NCBI RefSeq assembly: GCF_012939955.1
Contig: NZ_SPMY01000013.1
Location: forward strand, 1-51,136
Length of the DNA stretch: 51,136 nt
Direction of reading: 5' to 3'
Source of the DNA: Candidatus Accumulibacter phosphatis
GTDB lineage: Bacteria > Pseudomonadota > Gammaproteobacteria > Burkholderiales > Rhodocyclaceae
Below the pieces are notes generated by a model. The model worked only from the letters and a program-made list of their open reading frames with translations. It ran no database searches and had not been told where the DNA came from. Numbering within the stretch: position 1 is the first letter of the stretch; each line of letters begins with the position of its first letter. Positions 7,822-19,446 of the stretch are shown piece after piece. A program made the position numbers and the translations under genes.

Positions 7822-9018
7822 ATGCCTTTGCACTTGCCTGCCGCGCGATCCACCGCGGACCGCGATGCCGAGTCCCCGCCCAGCGAAGTTGCGGCGGCGT
7901 CCGACGCGTCCCAGCCGACGCTTCGTATCGGGTCGGGCACGCAGAATCTGTCGCTGGCCGTCCTCGCCACGCTAGCCGTGGTCTTCGCACTGGAATGGGC
8001 GCAACTTTTTGTCATCACCCTGCTGCTCGGACTCCTTTTCGCCTACACCCTGAATCCTCTGGTCGTCTGGCTGGAAAGGATCAGGGTCCCGCGCGCACTG
8101 GGCAGCAGCGTGGTGATGGTGGGGGTCGTATGTGCGCTCACTCTGGGGGCCTACTCCTTGCGTGGGCAGTTTCAGACCATCCTCGATCAGGTACCGGCGG
8201 CGGTGAGCAAGTTGTCGACCGGCCTCGCCAGTGTGCGCAAGGGCGAGACCAGTACCATGCAGAAGGTGCAAACCGCTGCCAGCGAGATCGAGAAGGCGAC
8301 CAGCCAGGCGGCAGGTATTGATTCAAACCCCCGACGGCCGGCAACGCGCGTCATTATCGACACGCCCGGCTTCAAACTCGGCGACTTCCTGTGGGCCAAC
8401 TCCGTCGGCGCCGTGGGACTGATCGGCCAGGCAGCGATGGTGCTCTTCCTGACTTTCTTTCTCTTGCTGTCCGGCGACACGTACAAGAGGAAGCTGGTGC
8501 GACTCGCGGGTCCGACGCTGGCGAACAGGAAGATCACCGTTCGCATCCTCGATGACATCAACGCCTCGGTCCAGCGCTACATGTCCATGCTCCTGGCGAC
8601 CAATGTGCTGGTGGCGCTGCTTACCTGGCTGGCACTGCGCTGGATCGGTCTCGAGAACGCCGGCGCCTGGGCCGTGGCCGCAGGCCTGCTGCATGTCATT
8701 CCCTACTTCGGTCCGGCGCTTACTGCCGCCGCCATCGGCATGGCCGCCTTCCTGCAGTTCGGCACCCTGTCGATGGCGCTGCTGCCCGCCGGTGCGTCGT
8801 TGGCGGTCGCCACTTTCGTCGGCACCTTCGTCACCACCTGGATGACCGGCCGGATCGCCAGGATGAATACCGCGGCGGTATTCGTCTCGCTGCTCTTCTG
8901 GGCCTGGCTGTGGGGCATCTGGGGAATGCTGCTGAGCATCCCGCTGACGGTCATCGTGAAAGTGGTGGCTCAGCATGTGGAGCAACTTGAGCCGGTGGCG
9001 GAACTGCTCGGAGAGTAG
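7822..9018 (+). CDS. AI-2E family transporter (PF01594 type membrane protein)
   Basis: The 398-aa product has a hydrophilic start (residues 1-45), then paired hydrophobic segments at about 48-85 and 98-113. A soluble periplasmic or cytoplasmic loop follows (about 115-195), then five further segments from 200 to 385. VIPYFGPALTAAAIG and the ending WGMLLSIPLTVIVKV are family hallmarks. The family includes TqsA (autoinducer-2 export), Na+/H+ antiporters and permeases of unknown substrate, so the substrate cannot be given. There is no obvious Shine-Dalgarno sequence near the ATG, and a start further in is possible. It is monocistronic in appearance, and a repeat element follows at 9065. Confidence 0.82.
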   Translation: MPLHLPAARSTADRDAESPPSEVAAASDASQPTLRIGSGTQNLSLAVLATLAVVFALEWAQLFVITLLLGLLFAYTLNPLVVWLERIRVPRALGSSVVMVGVVCALTLGAYSLRGQFQTILDQVPAAVSKLSTGLASVRKGETSTMQKVQTAASEIEKATSQAAGIDSNPRRPATRVIIDTPGFKLGDFLWANSVGAVGLIGQAAMVLFLTFFLLLSGDTYKRKLVRLAGPTLANRKITVRILDDINASVQRYMSMLLATNVLVALLTWLALRWIGLENAGAWAVAAGLLHVIPYFGPALTAAAIGMAAFLQFGTLSMALLPAGASLAVATFVGTFVTTWMTGRIARMNTAAVFVSLLFWAWLWGIWGMLLSIPLTVIVKVVAQHVEQLEPVAELLGE

Positions 9019-9064
9019 GCGGCACACATCCCTCGCCGTGCTGCCGTGCTTGACGATTTCGTTT

Positions 9065-9176
9065 TAACGGTCATGACCGTTTGTGCGCAGTAACAGCAGT
9101 AAGTCTAGCTCCCCCGGCCCTTCTCCCGCAAGGGAGAAGGGAGTTTCGTGAGTCGCATGCGCGACTTTCACATCAA
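9065..9176 (+). repeat. Dispersed double-hairpin repeat, family R1, copy a
   Basis: The element starts with a 16-bp perfect palindrome (AACGGTCATGACCGTT, 9066-9081). Two stem-loops follow. The first is CCCTTCTCCC-GCAA-GGGAGAAGGG at 9118-9141. The second, at 9148-9171, pairs GTGAGTCGC with GCGACTTTCAC across ATGC with a 2-base bulge. It lies between the AI-2E transporter gene and ndvB. Related copies are at 26463-26579, 34864-34988 and 41716-41781. Confidence 0.8.
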
Positions 9177-9251
9177 GAATAGGACCCCTTCAATTGAACG
9201 TCGACAGCAAGCGCAGCAGCTTTTTGCGGCCATTGAAAGCCCGGCTACTCG

Positions 9252-12200
9252 GTGATGGGGGGCTACGGACCTTGCCTGACGCAGAACCCCCCGTTGCGCT
9301 CCGAGTTGTACAGCGCCGATCAAATGGCGCTGCACGGCGAGGTGCTCGCGGCCGCGCACACGCTGATTGCTGGCCAGGCACCGGACCGGCTCCTGGCTCG
9401 GCTGGCAGACAACGAAAGAACCCTGGTTGACGTGTGCCAGCTGCTGACGACGGCGGCCACCGAGAGCCGCCGGATGATGCCGGCCGGGGAATGGCTGCTC
9501 GACAATTTCTATCTCATCGAAGAGCAGATCCGCACGGCCAAGCGGCACTTGCCAAAGGGCTACAGCCGCGAACTCCCGCGCCTGGCGCACGGGCCTTCGG
9601 TCGGGCGTCCGCGGGTGTACGACATCGCGCTGGAGACCATTGCGCATGGCGATGGCCGCGTGGATATTGACAGTTTGAGCGGCTTCGTGGCGGCCTACCA
9701 GGGCATCAGCCCGATGCGGCTGGGCGAGTTGTGGGCGATCCCGATCATGCTCCGCCTGGCAGTGATCGAGAATCTGCGTCGCGTCGGCGTGCGCATCGCA
9801 GCCAGTTGGGCCGAGCGAAACCTGGCCGCTACCTGGGCCGAGCGGATGGCGGAGACGGCAGTCAGCGATCCCAAGAGCCTGATCCTGGTGATCGCCGAGA
9901 TGGCGTCCTCGGATCCTCCGATGGTCGGCGGCTTCGTCGCCGAACTCGCGCGGCGCCTGCAGGGACGGGGTCCCACTCTGGCACTGCCCCTGACCTGGAT
10001 CGAGCAGCGCCTGTCGGAATCGGGTCTGACCATCGAGCACCTCGTGCAAGCGGAGAACCAGCAGCAGGCCGCCGATCAGGTCTCGATCAGCAACAGCATC
10101 GGCAGTCTCCGGGTCCTCGGCGCGACGGACTGGCGCACCTTCGTCGAAATCCAGAGTGTCGTCGAGAACACCCTGCGTGAGGATCCGGGCGGCGCCTATG
10201 GGCGGATGGATTTCGCCACCCGCGATCGATACCGCCATGCCATCGAGAGGATCGCGAAGAAGGCTTGCCTATCCGAGGGCGAGGTCGCCCGCAAGGCGGT
10301 CGAGCTGGCGCGCATGGGCGCAGTCGCGATCGCTGCTGGCGGCGGCGCTGGCGATAGCCATCGCGCCGGGCACGTCGGCTACTACCTGATCGACAAGGGT
10401 TTGCCACAACTCGAGCGCGCGGCGCAGGTGCGCCGTTCCGGCGCCGAGGCCTTGCGCAAAACGGCAGCTCGCTTCCCCTCACTGGTGTACCTGGGCGGCA
10501 TCGCGCTGATCACGGTGATCGTCGGGGCAAGCTTGCTGGCGCAGGCGTTTGCCGCCGGGGCGCCGGGCTGGCTGCTGGTGCCGATCGGCATCGTCTCGCT
10601 GCTGGCTGCCAGTCAACTGGGCGTAGCGCTGGTGAACTGGCTGGCAACGCTGCTCGTGGCGCCGCATCCCCTGCCCAGAATGGATTTCAGCGAAGGTATC
10701 CCGGCCGACGCACGCACTCTGGTCGTCGTCCCGACGATGCTTACCAGCGCTTCCGGCGTGGAGGATCTGGTCGAGGCGCTGGAAGTCAGGTTTCTGGCAA
10801 ATCGCGATGAACGCCTGCACTTCGGCCTGCTGACCGATTTTCGCGATGCCCGGCAGGAGTCGCTCCCCGAGGACGATGCGCTGGTCATTCTGGCCGGGAC
10901 GAGGATCGGCGAGCTGAACGCGAAGTACGGCGGTGACGGGACCAGGATCAGGGGTGACCTCTTCTTCCTCTTCCATCGCCCGCGACGTTGGAACCCCGAG
11001 GACCGGCTGTGGATGGGTTACGAGCGCAAGCGCGGCAAGCTCGCCGAGCTGAACGCGCTGCTCCGCGGGGGCACCGGGAACGGCTTTGCGCTTGTCGTCG
11101 GCGATCGCGCGCTCCTGTCGTCCGTCAAATACGTGCTGACGCTGGACACCGATACGCAACTGCCGCGCGATGCGGCGCGGCAATTCGTCGGCACCATGGC
11201 ACACCCGCTGAATCGCCCTGCCTACGATGCAGCGAAGCGGCGAGTCACCGCGGGCTACGGTATCCTGCAGCCGCGCGTGGCGATCGGCCTGCCGGCGACG
11301 AACCGCTCGCGTTATGCGCGCCTGTATGGAGGCGAGCCGGGCATCGACCCCTATACGCGCGCGGTCTCGGATGTCTACCAGGACGTGTTCGGCGAAGGCT
11401 CGTTCATCGGCAAGGGAATCTACGACGTCGATGCCTTTGAGCAAGCGCTTGGCGGGCGCTTCCCCGAGAATCGCGTCCTTAGCCACGATCTTCTGGAAGG
11501 GTGTTACGCACGCGCGGGACTGCTCAGCGATGTGCACCTGTACGAGGATTACCCGATCCGCTATAGCGCTGACGTGAGCCGGCGCTACCGCTGGATCCGC
11601 GGCGATTGGCAGCTGGCGGGGTGGCTGCGCAGGCGCGTTCCGGGCGCGACTGTCGGGGCGGACAACAGGCGGCAGAAAAACCCGCTCTCGATGCTGTCGC
11701 AGTGGAAGCTCTTCGACAACCTGCGGCGCAGTCTCGTCCCCGCGGCGCTGACGCTGCTCCTGCTTTCGGGATGGACGCTGCTTGCGCCGGCCTGGTTGTG
11801 GACCCTGGCAGCGATCGCCATCATGCTGCTTCCGCCCCTCTGCGCCACTCTCCTCGACGTCTTCCGCAAGCCCGAGGAGGCGCTCCTGAGGCAGCACCTG
11901 GCAAGCATCACGCGCTCGGCTTACCGGCACTTCATGCAGCTCCTGTTCGAACTCGCCTGCCTTCCGTACGAGGCATTCTTCAGCCTGCAGGCGATTACGC
12001 GCACGGCCTGGCGGATGCTGGTGACACGCTCGCGATTGCTCGAATGGAATCCGTCGGGGGAAGCGGATCGCGAGGCGGGCGAGCGCGACCGTGGCACGCT
12101 TGCAGCCTGTTTTCGGACGATGTGGTTTGCCCCGGCGATGGCCGCGGTGACGACGATGTACCTGGCGGCATCGAGCCCGGCGGTGCTGGCGGTGGCCGGG

Positions 12201-15200
12201 CCGATCCTGCTCCTGTGGTTCGCCTCGCCGCTCATTGCCTGGTGGATCAGCCGCCCGCTGGCGCCTCGCAAGGCCAGCCTGAGCGGCGAGCAAACGCTCT
12301 TTCTACGTGCGCTGTCGCGCCGCACCTGGGCGTTCTTCGATCGCTTCGTCGGCCCGGACGAGCACTGGCTGCCGCCGGACAATGTCCAGGAGTATCGCGT
12401 TGCCGCGGTGGCGCATCGCACATCGCCGACCAACATCGGGCTGGCGCTGCTGGCCAATCTGTCGGCCTACGACTTCGGCTACCTGGTGGCCGGAAAAGTC
12501 CTCGAGCGTGCGGCGAATACGCTGAATACGATGGACGCTCTGGAACGACACCGCGGGCACTTCTACAACTGGTACGACACGCAAACGCTGCAACCGCTGC
12601 TGCCACGGTATATCTCGACGGTGGACAGCGGCAACCTTGCCGGCCATCTGCTGACCCTGCGCGCGGGTCTGCTGGCCCTTGCCGACGACAGGATACTACC
12701 GGTGCAGCTGTTCGAAGGCCTGGGCGACACGCTCAGGATTCTTCTTGGCGAGGCGGACGAAGTGGCTGCGGCGCAGGCGACGGCATTTCGGAAGGAACTG
12801 GAATCGGCGTCGGCTGCCCGTCCCGAGAGCCTCACGGCGGCGCGCGCATGCCTCGCGCGTCTGGCGAGCAGCGCCGCCGAACTTGCCGCCCTGGTCGCGG
12901 GACGTCCGCATGGCGGGGAGATCACGGCGCCCGAGCAGGAAGAAAAAGCTCGCGACGAGGGCTGGGCGCCGGCGCTTGCGCGTCAATGCCGCGAGGCCCT
13001 GGACGAGCTTTGCTTCCTTGCTCCGCGGCAAGTTCTGCCGTCGCTACCGGGTGCGCAAGAGGGGCTTGCCGCTGGCGCTGCAATACCGACGCTGCGCGAA
13101 CTGGCCATGGCAGGTAATGGCCGGGCCGGCGACAGGATGGCAGTGATCGAGCAACTGGCACTGCAATGCCTGCAATTCGCGCGCATGGAATATGACTTCC
13201 TTTACGACAAGTCACGCCATCTGTTGAGCATTGGCTACAACGTCGCCGAGCGGCGTGTTGACTCGGGCTACTACGACCTGCTGGCCTCGGAAGCGCGCTT
13301 GTGCAACTTCGTGGCGATTGCGCAGGGTCAACTGCCACAGGAGAGCTGGTTCGCCCTGGGGCGCCTGCTCACCGGCAGCGACGGAGAACCGGTTCTGCTG
13401 TCTTGGAGCGGTTCGATGTTCGAGTACCTGATGCCGCTGCTGGTGATGCCGACCTACGACAACACGCTGCTCGACCAGACCTGCAAAGGGGCGGTCGCCA
13501 GGCAGATCGAGTATGGGCAGCTGCGCGGCGTACCCTGGGGACTGTCGGAATCGGGCTACAACACGGTCGACGTGCATCTCAACTACCAGTACCGTGCCTT
13601 CGGGGTACCCGGCCTGGGACTCAAACGCGGACTGGCAGACGATCTGGTTATTGCCCCCTATGCCTCGGCCCTGGCGCTGATGGTGGCGCCCGAGCAGGCC
13701 TGCCTGAATCTGCAGCGGCTCGCCGCCGAGGGCTTCATGGGCAGGTTCGGTTTCTTCGAAGCGATCGACTACACGCCTTCACGGCAGCGCCGCGGGCAAT
13801 CGCACGTGGTGGTGCGTTCCTTTATGGCCCATCACCAGGGCATGAGTCTTCTCGCGCTGGCCTATCTAGTGCTGGAGCGTCCGATGCAGCGGCGGTTCGA
13901 AGCAGAGCCGCTGTTCCAGGCGGTCATGCTGCTGCTTCAGGAGCGCATTCCCAGGACGACGGCCCTGTTTACGCACACCGCCCAACTCTCGGCGATCCGC
14001 TCGCCGTCGCTTGCGGCGGAAACGCCGATCCGGGTGTTCAGCAGCCCCGACAATCCGATCCCGGAGGTGCAGTTGTTGTCGAACGGCCGCTATCACGTAA
14101 TGGTCAGCCAAGCAGGCGGCGGCTACAGCCGCTGGAAGGATCTCGCCGTCACGCGCTGGCGCGAAGATCCCAGCGGCGATCACTGGGGCACTGTCTGCTA
14201 CGTTCGCGATGCCCAGAGCGCTGCCTTCTGGTCGACCGCCTATCAGCCGACGGCCAAGCGCCCGCAGCACTATGAAGCGATCTTTTCCGAGGGGCGAGCC
14301 GAGTTTCGCCGCCGCGATTCCGTTGCTGCCGTTGCTGCTGGTGCTGAAGACGGCGAATTTGAAACGCACACCGAGATCATCGTCTCGCCGGAGGATGACA
14401 TCGAGTTGCGCAGGGTGCGCATCACCAACCGATCGCGACAACGCCGGGTAATCGACGTCACGAGCTATGCCGAAGTGGTGATCGCGCCGCCGGCCGCCGA
14501 CGTCCTGCATCCGGCCTTCAGCAATCTGTTCGTGCAGACCGAGATTCTGCGCGACTGCTGCGCGATCCTGTGCACCCGTCGGCCCCGCTCGCGCGGCGAG
14601 CAGGCGCCCTGGATGTTCCACCTGATGACCGCGCACGGGGCCGATATCGGCGAGGTGTCCTACGAGACCGATCGCCTGCGCTTTATCGGCCGTGGCAGAA
14701 GTTCTGCTGCGCCCCTGGTGATGAGCGACCCCGCGGCGCTTTCCGGCAGCGAGGGTTCGGTGCTCGATCCGATCGTCGCCATCCGCTGTTCGCTGGCGCT
14801 TGATCCCGAGCAAACGGCCACCATCGACATCGTTTCTGGCATCGGCAGCTCCCGCGACATGGCCTTGAGCCTGGTCGAGAAATACCAGGACCGGCACCTC
14901 TCGGACCGCGTCTTCGATCTGACCTGGACGCACAGCCAGGTGGTGCTTCGCCAGCTCAACGCCAGTGAGGCCGATGCGCAGCTCTACGCGCGTCTGGCCA
15001 GCTCCGTCATCTACGCCAACCCTTCGCTGCGCGCGGACGCGGCTGTGCTGAGCACGAATCGCCGCGGGCAGTCGGGGCTGTGGGGTTACGGCATCTCCGG
15101 TGATCTGCCGATCGTGCTGCTGCAGATCGGGGATGCTGCCAATATCGATCTCGTGCGCCAGTTGGTACAGGCGCACGCGTACTGGCGCCTGAAGGGACTG

Positions 15201-17954
15201 GCGGTGGACCTGGTGATTTGGAACGAGGATCACGCCGGTTATCGCCAGCGCTTGCAGGAACAGATCCTGGCATTCATCGCCTCGGGCGTCGAAGCGAGCG
15301 TGATGGACCGGCCGGGCGGCATCTTCGTGAGGTCTGCGGAGCACCTAAGCAGCGAAGACCGCGTTCTGCTGCAGTCGGTCGCGCGTGCCGTCATCGCCGA
15401 CGGCCGGGGAACGCTGGCCGAACAACTCGACTATCGTCGGCTCGCAGAGCCGCGCGTACCCCGGCTTGTGGTGACGCGCGCCCAGCGCAGTGAGGATCGG
15501 CCCGACACGACTGGCGCCAGTGAGACGGCGCGCAGCGATCTGATCCTGTTCAACGGGCTGGGAGGATTCACCCCGGACGGGCGCGAATATGTCATCACCC
15601 TGGCGCCCGGCCAGGTGACGCCGGCACCGTGGGTCAACGTTCTGGCGAATCCGGGCTTCGGGACGGTTGTCTCGGAGAGCGGCGTCGGCTACACCTGGAG
15701 CGAGAACGCGCACGAATTCCGTCTCACTCCGTGGCACAACGACCCGGTCTGCGACGCCAGCGGTGAAGCCCTCTACCTGCGCGACGAAGAGAGCGGCCAC
15801 TTCTGGTCGCCGACGCCCTTACCCGTGCGTGCCGCGGCGCCCTATGTGAGCCGGCACGGATTCGGCTACAGCGTCTTTGAACATTGCTCCGGCGGCATTC
15901 GCTCCGAACTATGGATCTACGTGGCCATCGACGCCGCGGTCAAGTTCTCGGTGCTCAAAGTGCGCAACGAATCGGGGCGGCCGCGCAAACTGTCCGCGAC
16001 CGCCTATATCGAGTGGGTGTTGGGGGATGTGCCCGCGAAAACGGCCATGCATGTCGCCACCGAGATCGATCGGCGCAGCGGCGCCCTGTTCGCCAGAAAT
16101 CCCTATAGCGCGGAATTCGCCGATCGGCTTGCTTTCTTCGACGTCGATGACACGCAGCGCAGCCTGAGCGGCGACCGTACGGAATTCCTCGGGGGCAACG
16201 GCACGCTCGGCGATCCGGCTGCCATGCGCCGCGCGCACCTGTCCGGCAGGGTGGGCGCGGGTCTGGATCCATGCGGCGCGATCCAGGTCGGCTTCGAACT
16301 GGCCGACGGGGAGGCGCGTGAAATCGTCTTCCGGCTCGGCGTCGGGCGCAACGCCGATGACGCCGGCGAGCTTGTGCAGCGCTTTCGCGGCCCATTGGCC
16401 GCGCGCGGCGCACTCGAAGCGGTGTGGCAGTACTGGAAGCACACGCTCGGCGCGGTGCAGGTGGAAACACCCGACGCGTCGGTGAATGTCCTGACCAACG
16501 GCTGGCTGGTGTACCAGACACTGGCCTGCCGTCTCTGGGGGCGCAGCGGATACTACCAATCCGGCGGCGCCTTCGGCTTCCGCGACCAGTTGCAGGATGT
16601 TATGGCGCTGATCCACTGCGCGCCCGAGCTGGTGCGCGAACATCTGCTGCTCTGCGCCAGCCGGCAGTTTCAGGAGGGAGATGTCCAGCACTGGTGGCAT
16701 CCACCGTCGGGCCGTGGCGTGCGCACGCATTGTTCGGATGACTACCTGTGGCTGCCGCTGGCAGTGTGCCGCTACGTGAGCAGCAGCGCGGACACCGGGG
16801 TGCTCGATGAAGAGGTGCATTTCCTTGAAGGCCGTCCGGTAAACGCCGGCGACGATTCCTACTACGACCTGCCCGGGCGCTCCGCCGAGGCGGCCAGCCT
16901 CTACGAGCACTGCGTGCGCGCCATCCGGCACGGTCTGCGCTTCGGCAATCACGGCCTGCCGCTGATCGGCTCGGGCGACTGGAACGACGGCATGAACCTG
17001 GTCGGCATCGGCGGCCAGGGCGAGAGTGTCTGGCTCGGCTTCTTCCTTTGTGAAGTGCTCGGACATTTCACCGCCCTGGCGCGTGCGCGCGGCGACGCGG
17101 TCTTCGCCGAGCGTTGCACGGCCGAGGGCGCGCGGCTGCGCCAGAATCTCGAACGTCATGGCTGGGACGGCGCGTGGTACCGTCGCGGCTACTTCGACGA
17201 CGGTACACCGCTCGGCTCGGCAAGCAACGCCGAATGCCAGCTGGATTCAATCTCGCAGAGTTGGTCGGTGCTCTCCGGGGCGGGCGACGCGCTACGCGCG
17301 CGCATGGCCATGCAGGCGGTGGACCTGCGGCTCGTGCGCCGCGAGCACGCGCTCATCCAGCTTCTCGATCCGCCCTTCGACAAGTCGAATCTCGACCCCG
17401 GCTACATTCGCGGCTACGTACCGGGCGTGCGGGAGAATGGCGGGCAATACACGCACGGCGCGATCTGGGCAGCCATGGCCTTCGCCGCCCTGGGCGACGC
17501 GCGGCGCGCATGGGAACTCACGGCCATGATCAACCCGGTGAATCATGCCACTACGGCGCAAGGTGTCGCCACCTACAAGGTTGAACCCTACGTCATGGCA
17601 GCCGACGTCTATGCGCTCGCGCCGCACACCGGGCGCGGTGGATGGACCTGGTACTCCGGCTCGGCCGGCTGGATGTATCGGCTGATCGTCGAAACCCTTC
17701 TCGGCGTCAGGCTGGAGGGGGACCGGCTGACTCTCGCTCCGTGCGTGCCGGCGAACTGGCCGGCATTCAGGATTCACTACCGTTACCGGGAGACGGTTTA
17801 TCACATTGCCGTTACGCAGGAAGGTATTGGCGAGCAGGGTGCGCAGGTTCCGATGACCGTCACGGTTGATGGCGAAGAACGAGGCGAGCAGGGCATTCAT
17901 CTGGTGGACGATCATCGCGAACACCTGGTCGAGGTGGTCTTGCGTGCCGGGTGA
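9252..17954 (+). CDS. ndvB: Cyclic beta-1,2-glucan synthase
   Basis: The 2900-aa product has the size and order of NdvB/ChvB/Cgs. Residues 1-400 are the N-terminal helical region ([13 protein letters not shown]); 411-470 is a first membrane cluster. The GT84 glucosyltransferase follows, with [13 protein letters not shown] near 630 and [15 protein letters not shown] near 776. Membrane clusters lie near 830-870 and 953-1000. A glycoamylase-like domain sits around 1300-1560 ([12 protein letters not shown]), and two carbohydrate-binding/GH94 modules run from about 1590. The phosphorylase acid motif [10 protein letters not shown] is near 2575. The enzyme polymerises and cyclises UDP-glucose at the inner membrane to periplasmic cyclic glucan; the GH94 part trims the chain. 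The start is GTG at 9252 or ATG at 9255, with no strong ribosome-binding site. No ndvA exporter is in the window. Confidence 0.95.
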   Translation: MMGGYGPCLTQNPPLRSELYSADQMALHGEVLAAAHTLIAGQAPDRLLARLADNERTLVDVCQLLTTAATESRRMMPAGEWLLDNFYLIEEQIRTAKRHLPKGYSRELPRLAHGPSVGRPRVYDIALETIAHGDGRVDIDSLSGFVAAYQGISPMRLGELWAIPIMLRLAVIENLRRVGVRIAASWAERNLAATWAERMAETAVSDPKSLILVIAEMASSDPPMVGGFVAELARRLQGRGPTLALPLTWIEQRLSESGLTIEHLVQAENQQQAADQVSISNSIGSLRVLGATDWRTFVEIQSVVENTLREDPGGAYGRMDFATRDRYRHAIERIAKKACLSEGEVARKAVELARMGAVAIAAGGGAGDSHRAGHVGYYLIDKGLPQLERAAQVRRSGAEALRKTAARFPSLVYLGGIALITVIVGASLLAQAFAAGAPGWLLVPIGIVSLLAASQLGVALVNWLATLLVAPHPLPRMDFSEGIPADARTLVVVPTMLTSASGVEDLVEALEVRFLANRDERLHFGLLTDFRDARQESLPEDDALVILAGTRIGELNAKYGGDGTRIRGDLFFLFHRPRRWNPEDRLWMGYERKRGKLAELNALLRGGTGNGFALVVGDRALLSSVKYVLTLDTDTQLPRDAARQFVGTMAHPLNRPAYDAAKRRVTAGYGILQPRVAIGLPATNRSRYARLYGGEPGIDPYTRAVSDVYQDVFGEGSFIGKGIYDVDAFEQALGGRFPENRVLSHDLLEGCYARAGLLSDVHLYEDYPIRYSADVSRRYRWIRGDWQLAGWLRRRVPGATVGADNRRQKNPLSMLSQWKLFDNLRRSLVPAALTLLLLSGWTLLAPAWLWTLAAIAIMLLPPLCATLLDVFRKPEEALLRQHLASITRSAYRHFMQLLFELACLPYEAFFSLQAITRTAWRMLVTRSRLLEWNPSGEADREAGERDRGTLAACFRTMWFAPAMAAVTTMYLAASSPAVLAVAGPILLLWFASPLIAWWISRPLAPRKASLSGEQTLFLRALSRRTWAFFDRFVGPDEHWLPPDNVQEYRVAAVAHRTSPTNIGLALLANLSAYDFGYLVAGKVLERAANTLNTMDALERHRGHFYNWYDTQTLQPLLPRYISTVDSGNLAGHLLTLRAGLLALADDRILPVQLFEGLGDTLRILLGEADEVAAAQATAFRKELESASAARPESLTAARACLARLASSAAELAALVAGRPHGGEITAPEQEEKARDEGWAPALARQCREALDELCFLAPRQVLPSLPGAQEGLAAGAAIPTLRELAMAGNGRAGDRMAVIEQLALQCLQFARMEYDFLYDKSRHLLSIGYNVAERRVDSGYYDLLASEARLCNFVAIAQGQLPQESWFALGRLLTGSDGEPVLLSWSGSMFEYLMPLLVMPTYDNTLLDQTCKGAVARQIEYGQLRGVPWGLSESGYNTVDVHLNYQYRAFGVPGLGLKRGLADDLVIAPYASALALMVAPEQACLNLQRLAAEGFMGRFGFFEAIDYTPSRQRRGQSHVVVRSFMAHHQGMSLLALAYLVLERPMQRRFEAEPLFQAVMLLLQERIPRTTALFTHTAQLSAIRSPSLAAETPIRVFSSPDNPIPEVQLLSNGRYHVMVSQAGGGYSRWKDLAVTRWREDPSGDHWGTVCYVRDAQSAAFWSTAYQPTAKRPQHYEAIFSEGRAEFRRRDSVAAVAAGAEDGEFETHTEIIVSPEDDIELRRVRITNRSRQRRVIDVTSYAEVVIAPPAADVLHPAFSNLFVQTEILRDCCAILCTRRPRSRGEQAPWMFHLMTAHGADIGEVSYETDRLRFIGRGRSSAAPLVMSDPAALSGSEGSVLDPIVAIRCSLALDPEQTATIDIVSGIGSSRDMALSLVEKYQDRHLSDRVFDLTWTHSQVVLRQLNASEADAQLYARLASSVIYANPSLRADAAVLSTNRRGQSGLWGYGISGDLPIVLLQIGDAANIDLVRQLVQAHAYWRLKGLAVDLVIWNEDHAGYRQRLQEQILAFIASGVEASVMDRPGGIFVRSAEHLSSEDRVLLQSVARAVIADGRGTLAEQLDYRRLAEPRVPRLVVTRAQRSEDRPDTTGASETARSDLILFNGLGGFTPDGREYVITLAPGQVTPAPWVNVLANPGFGTVVSESGVGYTWSENAHEFRLTPWHNDPVCDASGEALYLRDEESGHFWSPTPLPVRAAAPYVSRHGFGYSVFEHCSGGIRSELWIYVAIDAAVKFSVLKVRNESGRPRKLSATAYIEWVLGDVPAKTAMHVATEIDRRSGALFARNPYSAEFADRLAFFDVDDTQRSLSGDRTEFLGGNGTLGDPAAMRRAHLSGRVGAGLDPCGAIQVGFELADGEAREIVFRLGVGRNADDAGELVQRFRGPLAARGALEAVWQYWKHTLGAVQVETPDASVNVLTNGWLVYQTLACRLWGRSGYYQSGGAFGFRDQLQDVMALIHCAPELVREHLLLCASRQFQEGDVQHWWHPPSGRGVRTHCSDDYLWLPLAVCRYVSSSADTGVLDEEVHFLEGRPVNAGDDSYYDLPGRSAEAASLYEHCVRAIRHGLRFGNHGLPLIGSGDWNDGMNLVGIGGQGESVWLGFFLCEVLGHFTALARARGDAVFAERCTAEGARLRQNLERHGWDGAWYRRGYFDDGTPLGSASNAECQLDSISQSWSVLSGAGDALRARMAMQAVDLRLVRREHALIQLLDPPFDKSNLDPGYIRGYVPGVRENGGQYTHGAIWAAMAFAALGDARRAWELTAMINPVNHATTAQGVATYKVEPYVMAADVYALAPHTGRGGWTWYSGSAGWMYRLIVETLLGVRLEGDRLTLAPCVPANWPAFRIHYRYRETVYHIAVTQEGIGEQGAQVPMTVTVDGEERGEQGIHLVDDHREHLVEVVLRAG

Positions 17955-18099
17955 GACGGTGCTTCTCGCAGTGCACGCCTGCGGATAAGGCGAAGCCTCG
18001 ACGACCACTTTTGGGTTTTTTTTTTCGCTGCCAAGGCCCGGGCGTCTGGCGACCGGGCGGGCCGATCCAGGCACAGCGTCGCCTGGTGCCGCACTCGGC

Positions 18100-19446
18100 T
18101 CAGATAAGCCAGCGTTCGTCTGCCGGCTCAAGGTCGTCGCCGTTCTCGTGCGCCGCTTCCGGGGGCGTGGTCGTCGCCTCACCGGCAATGACTACCCGGT
18201 TGCGCCCTTGTTTTTTCGCCTGGTAAAGAGCTGCATCGGCGCGCTTGAGAGCCGCCTCGAGCGAGCCGCCCGAAGCGTCTGCCAAACCCAGACTCAGAGT
18301 CACCGGCAGGCTGTTGTCTTCGCCCAGGTCGATGCAGTTGTCCGCCGTACGCTGACACAGCCGCTCGGCAAGGCGATGTGCTTCCTCGAGCGTTGTTTCC
18401 GTAAACAGGAAGGCGAACTCCTCGCCGCCGTAGCGACACACCCAGTCCGACTGGCGCAGGGTGTGGCCAAACAACTCGGCGATGGACTTCAGAACCCGGT
18501 CGCCGACGGCGTGTCCGTGGCGGTCGTTGATGTCTTTGAAGTGATCCATGTCAGCCATGCCGACGCAGATCGGTCGCGCGTAGCGGTGGGCACGTTTGAG
18601 CTCGTCCTCGGCAAGAGCCATGAAGTGTCGGCGGTTGAACATCCCCGTCAGGCTGTCGGTCGTCGCCTGAACGTGCAGTTCCTGGCGAGCCTGCTGGTTC
18701 TCGTGCATGACGTCACGCAACTGGCCGATGGCGCCCTCGAGGGCCCTGATCTCGGTCATCGAGGCGCTTGAAAAGGGCGTTAGCGCATGCCCGGAACGCA
18801 ACTCGCACAAGGCCTCGTCCATTTTTTGCAGGGGACGGATCAGATGACGATGGATGAGGAACAGAAAACCGCCAACGAAGACGGCGACCAGTGCCAGCAC
18901 CAGCGCCAGCTTGAACTGGCTGCGCAGCATGGTCGCCGACATCAGCTGCAAATCGTCGGTGGCCAGGTTGGCGCCCTCGATCGAGAAGTCGTCGGCCAGG
19001 AGGCTCAAGCGATTGGAGAGCGTTTCCCATTCGGCGTAACGCTGCTCGGTCATGCCCTCGCGTGCGGCGCGCACGAGAAAGCTTTCAACTTCACTGGCCA
19101 GCGTCGCTGTTCTGCGGTCGGCGAGCATGGCCGGGTGGCTGCTCAGCAGACTGACGATGAACAAGGCCTGTTGGCGGGCGACGGGCGTGCGGCCGGAAAA
19201 AACGCGCTCGCCGTCGAGGCGCAGCTGTTCGATGTTACGCGCCAGGCGAAACTGTTCCAGCGTACTCGGGACGGTGTTGTTCAGCAGGCGCGCCGAACTC
19301 GCCAGCACCTGCCGCTGATCGCTCGCCAGCCAGACGATCTGTGCCACGAAAGCAAGCCCGAAGAGCGCGCCAAGCAAGGCAAGAGCCTTTCCGGCAGGCC
19401 AGCTACGCTGCGTCCAGTGACGCAGCGATGTTCGCCAGTCGCTCAT
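18100..19446 (-). CDS. Membrane diguanylate cyclase with periplasmic sensor and HAMP
   Basis: The 448-aa product has a first membrane segment at about residues 20-42, a periplasmic helical region (45-175), a second segment (177-198), HAMP (about 199-255) and a GGDEF domain (about 265-425). The active loop is RYGGEEF and the product-inhibition site RQSD sits five residues before it, so it should make c-di-GMP from two GTP and be feedback-inhibited. Its ATG shares one base with the stop of the upstream binding-protein gene (TGATG), so the two are translationally coupled. The operon order suggests the two binding proteins present ligands to its periplasmic domain; this is inference. Confidence 0.92.
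   Translation of the reverse strand: MSDWRTSLRHWTQRSWPAGKALALLGALFGLAFVAQIVWLASDQRQVLASSARLLNNTVPSTLEQFRLARNIEQLRLDGERVFSGRTPVARQQALFIVSLLSSHPAMLADRRTATLASEVESFLVRAAREGMTEQRYAEWETLSNRLSLLADDFSIEGANLATDDLQLMSATMLRSQFKLALVLALVAVFVGGFLFLIHRHLIRPLQKMDEALCELRSGHALTPFSSASMTEIRALEGAIGQLRDVMHENQQARQELHVQATTDSLTGMFNRRHFMALAEDELKRAHRYARPICVGMADMDHFKDINDRHGHAVGDRVLKSIAELFGHTLRQSDWVCRYGGEEFAFLFTETTLEEAHRLAERLCQRTADNCIDLGEDNSLPVTLSLGLADASGGSLEAALKRADAALYQAKKQGRNRVVIAGEATTTPPEAAHENGDDLEPADERWLI

Noticed and set aside
10479-12293. 604-aa open frame antisense to ndvB, and a similar 492-aa one at 13866-15344
   Set aside because: Both are shadows of a high-GC coding region; they have low-complexity Arg/Gln/His-rich translations and lack domains.
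17988-18025. Intrinsic terminator after ndvB (T10 run at 18016-18025)
   Set aside because: The only stem upstream is 4 bp (AGGC-GAA-GCCT) and is 17 bases from the T-run, too weak and too far. The T-run length may also be affected by homopolymer error.
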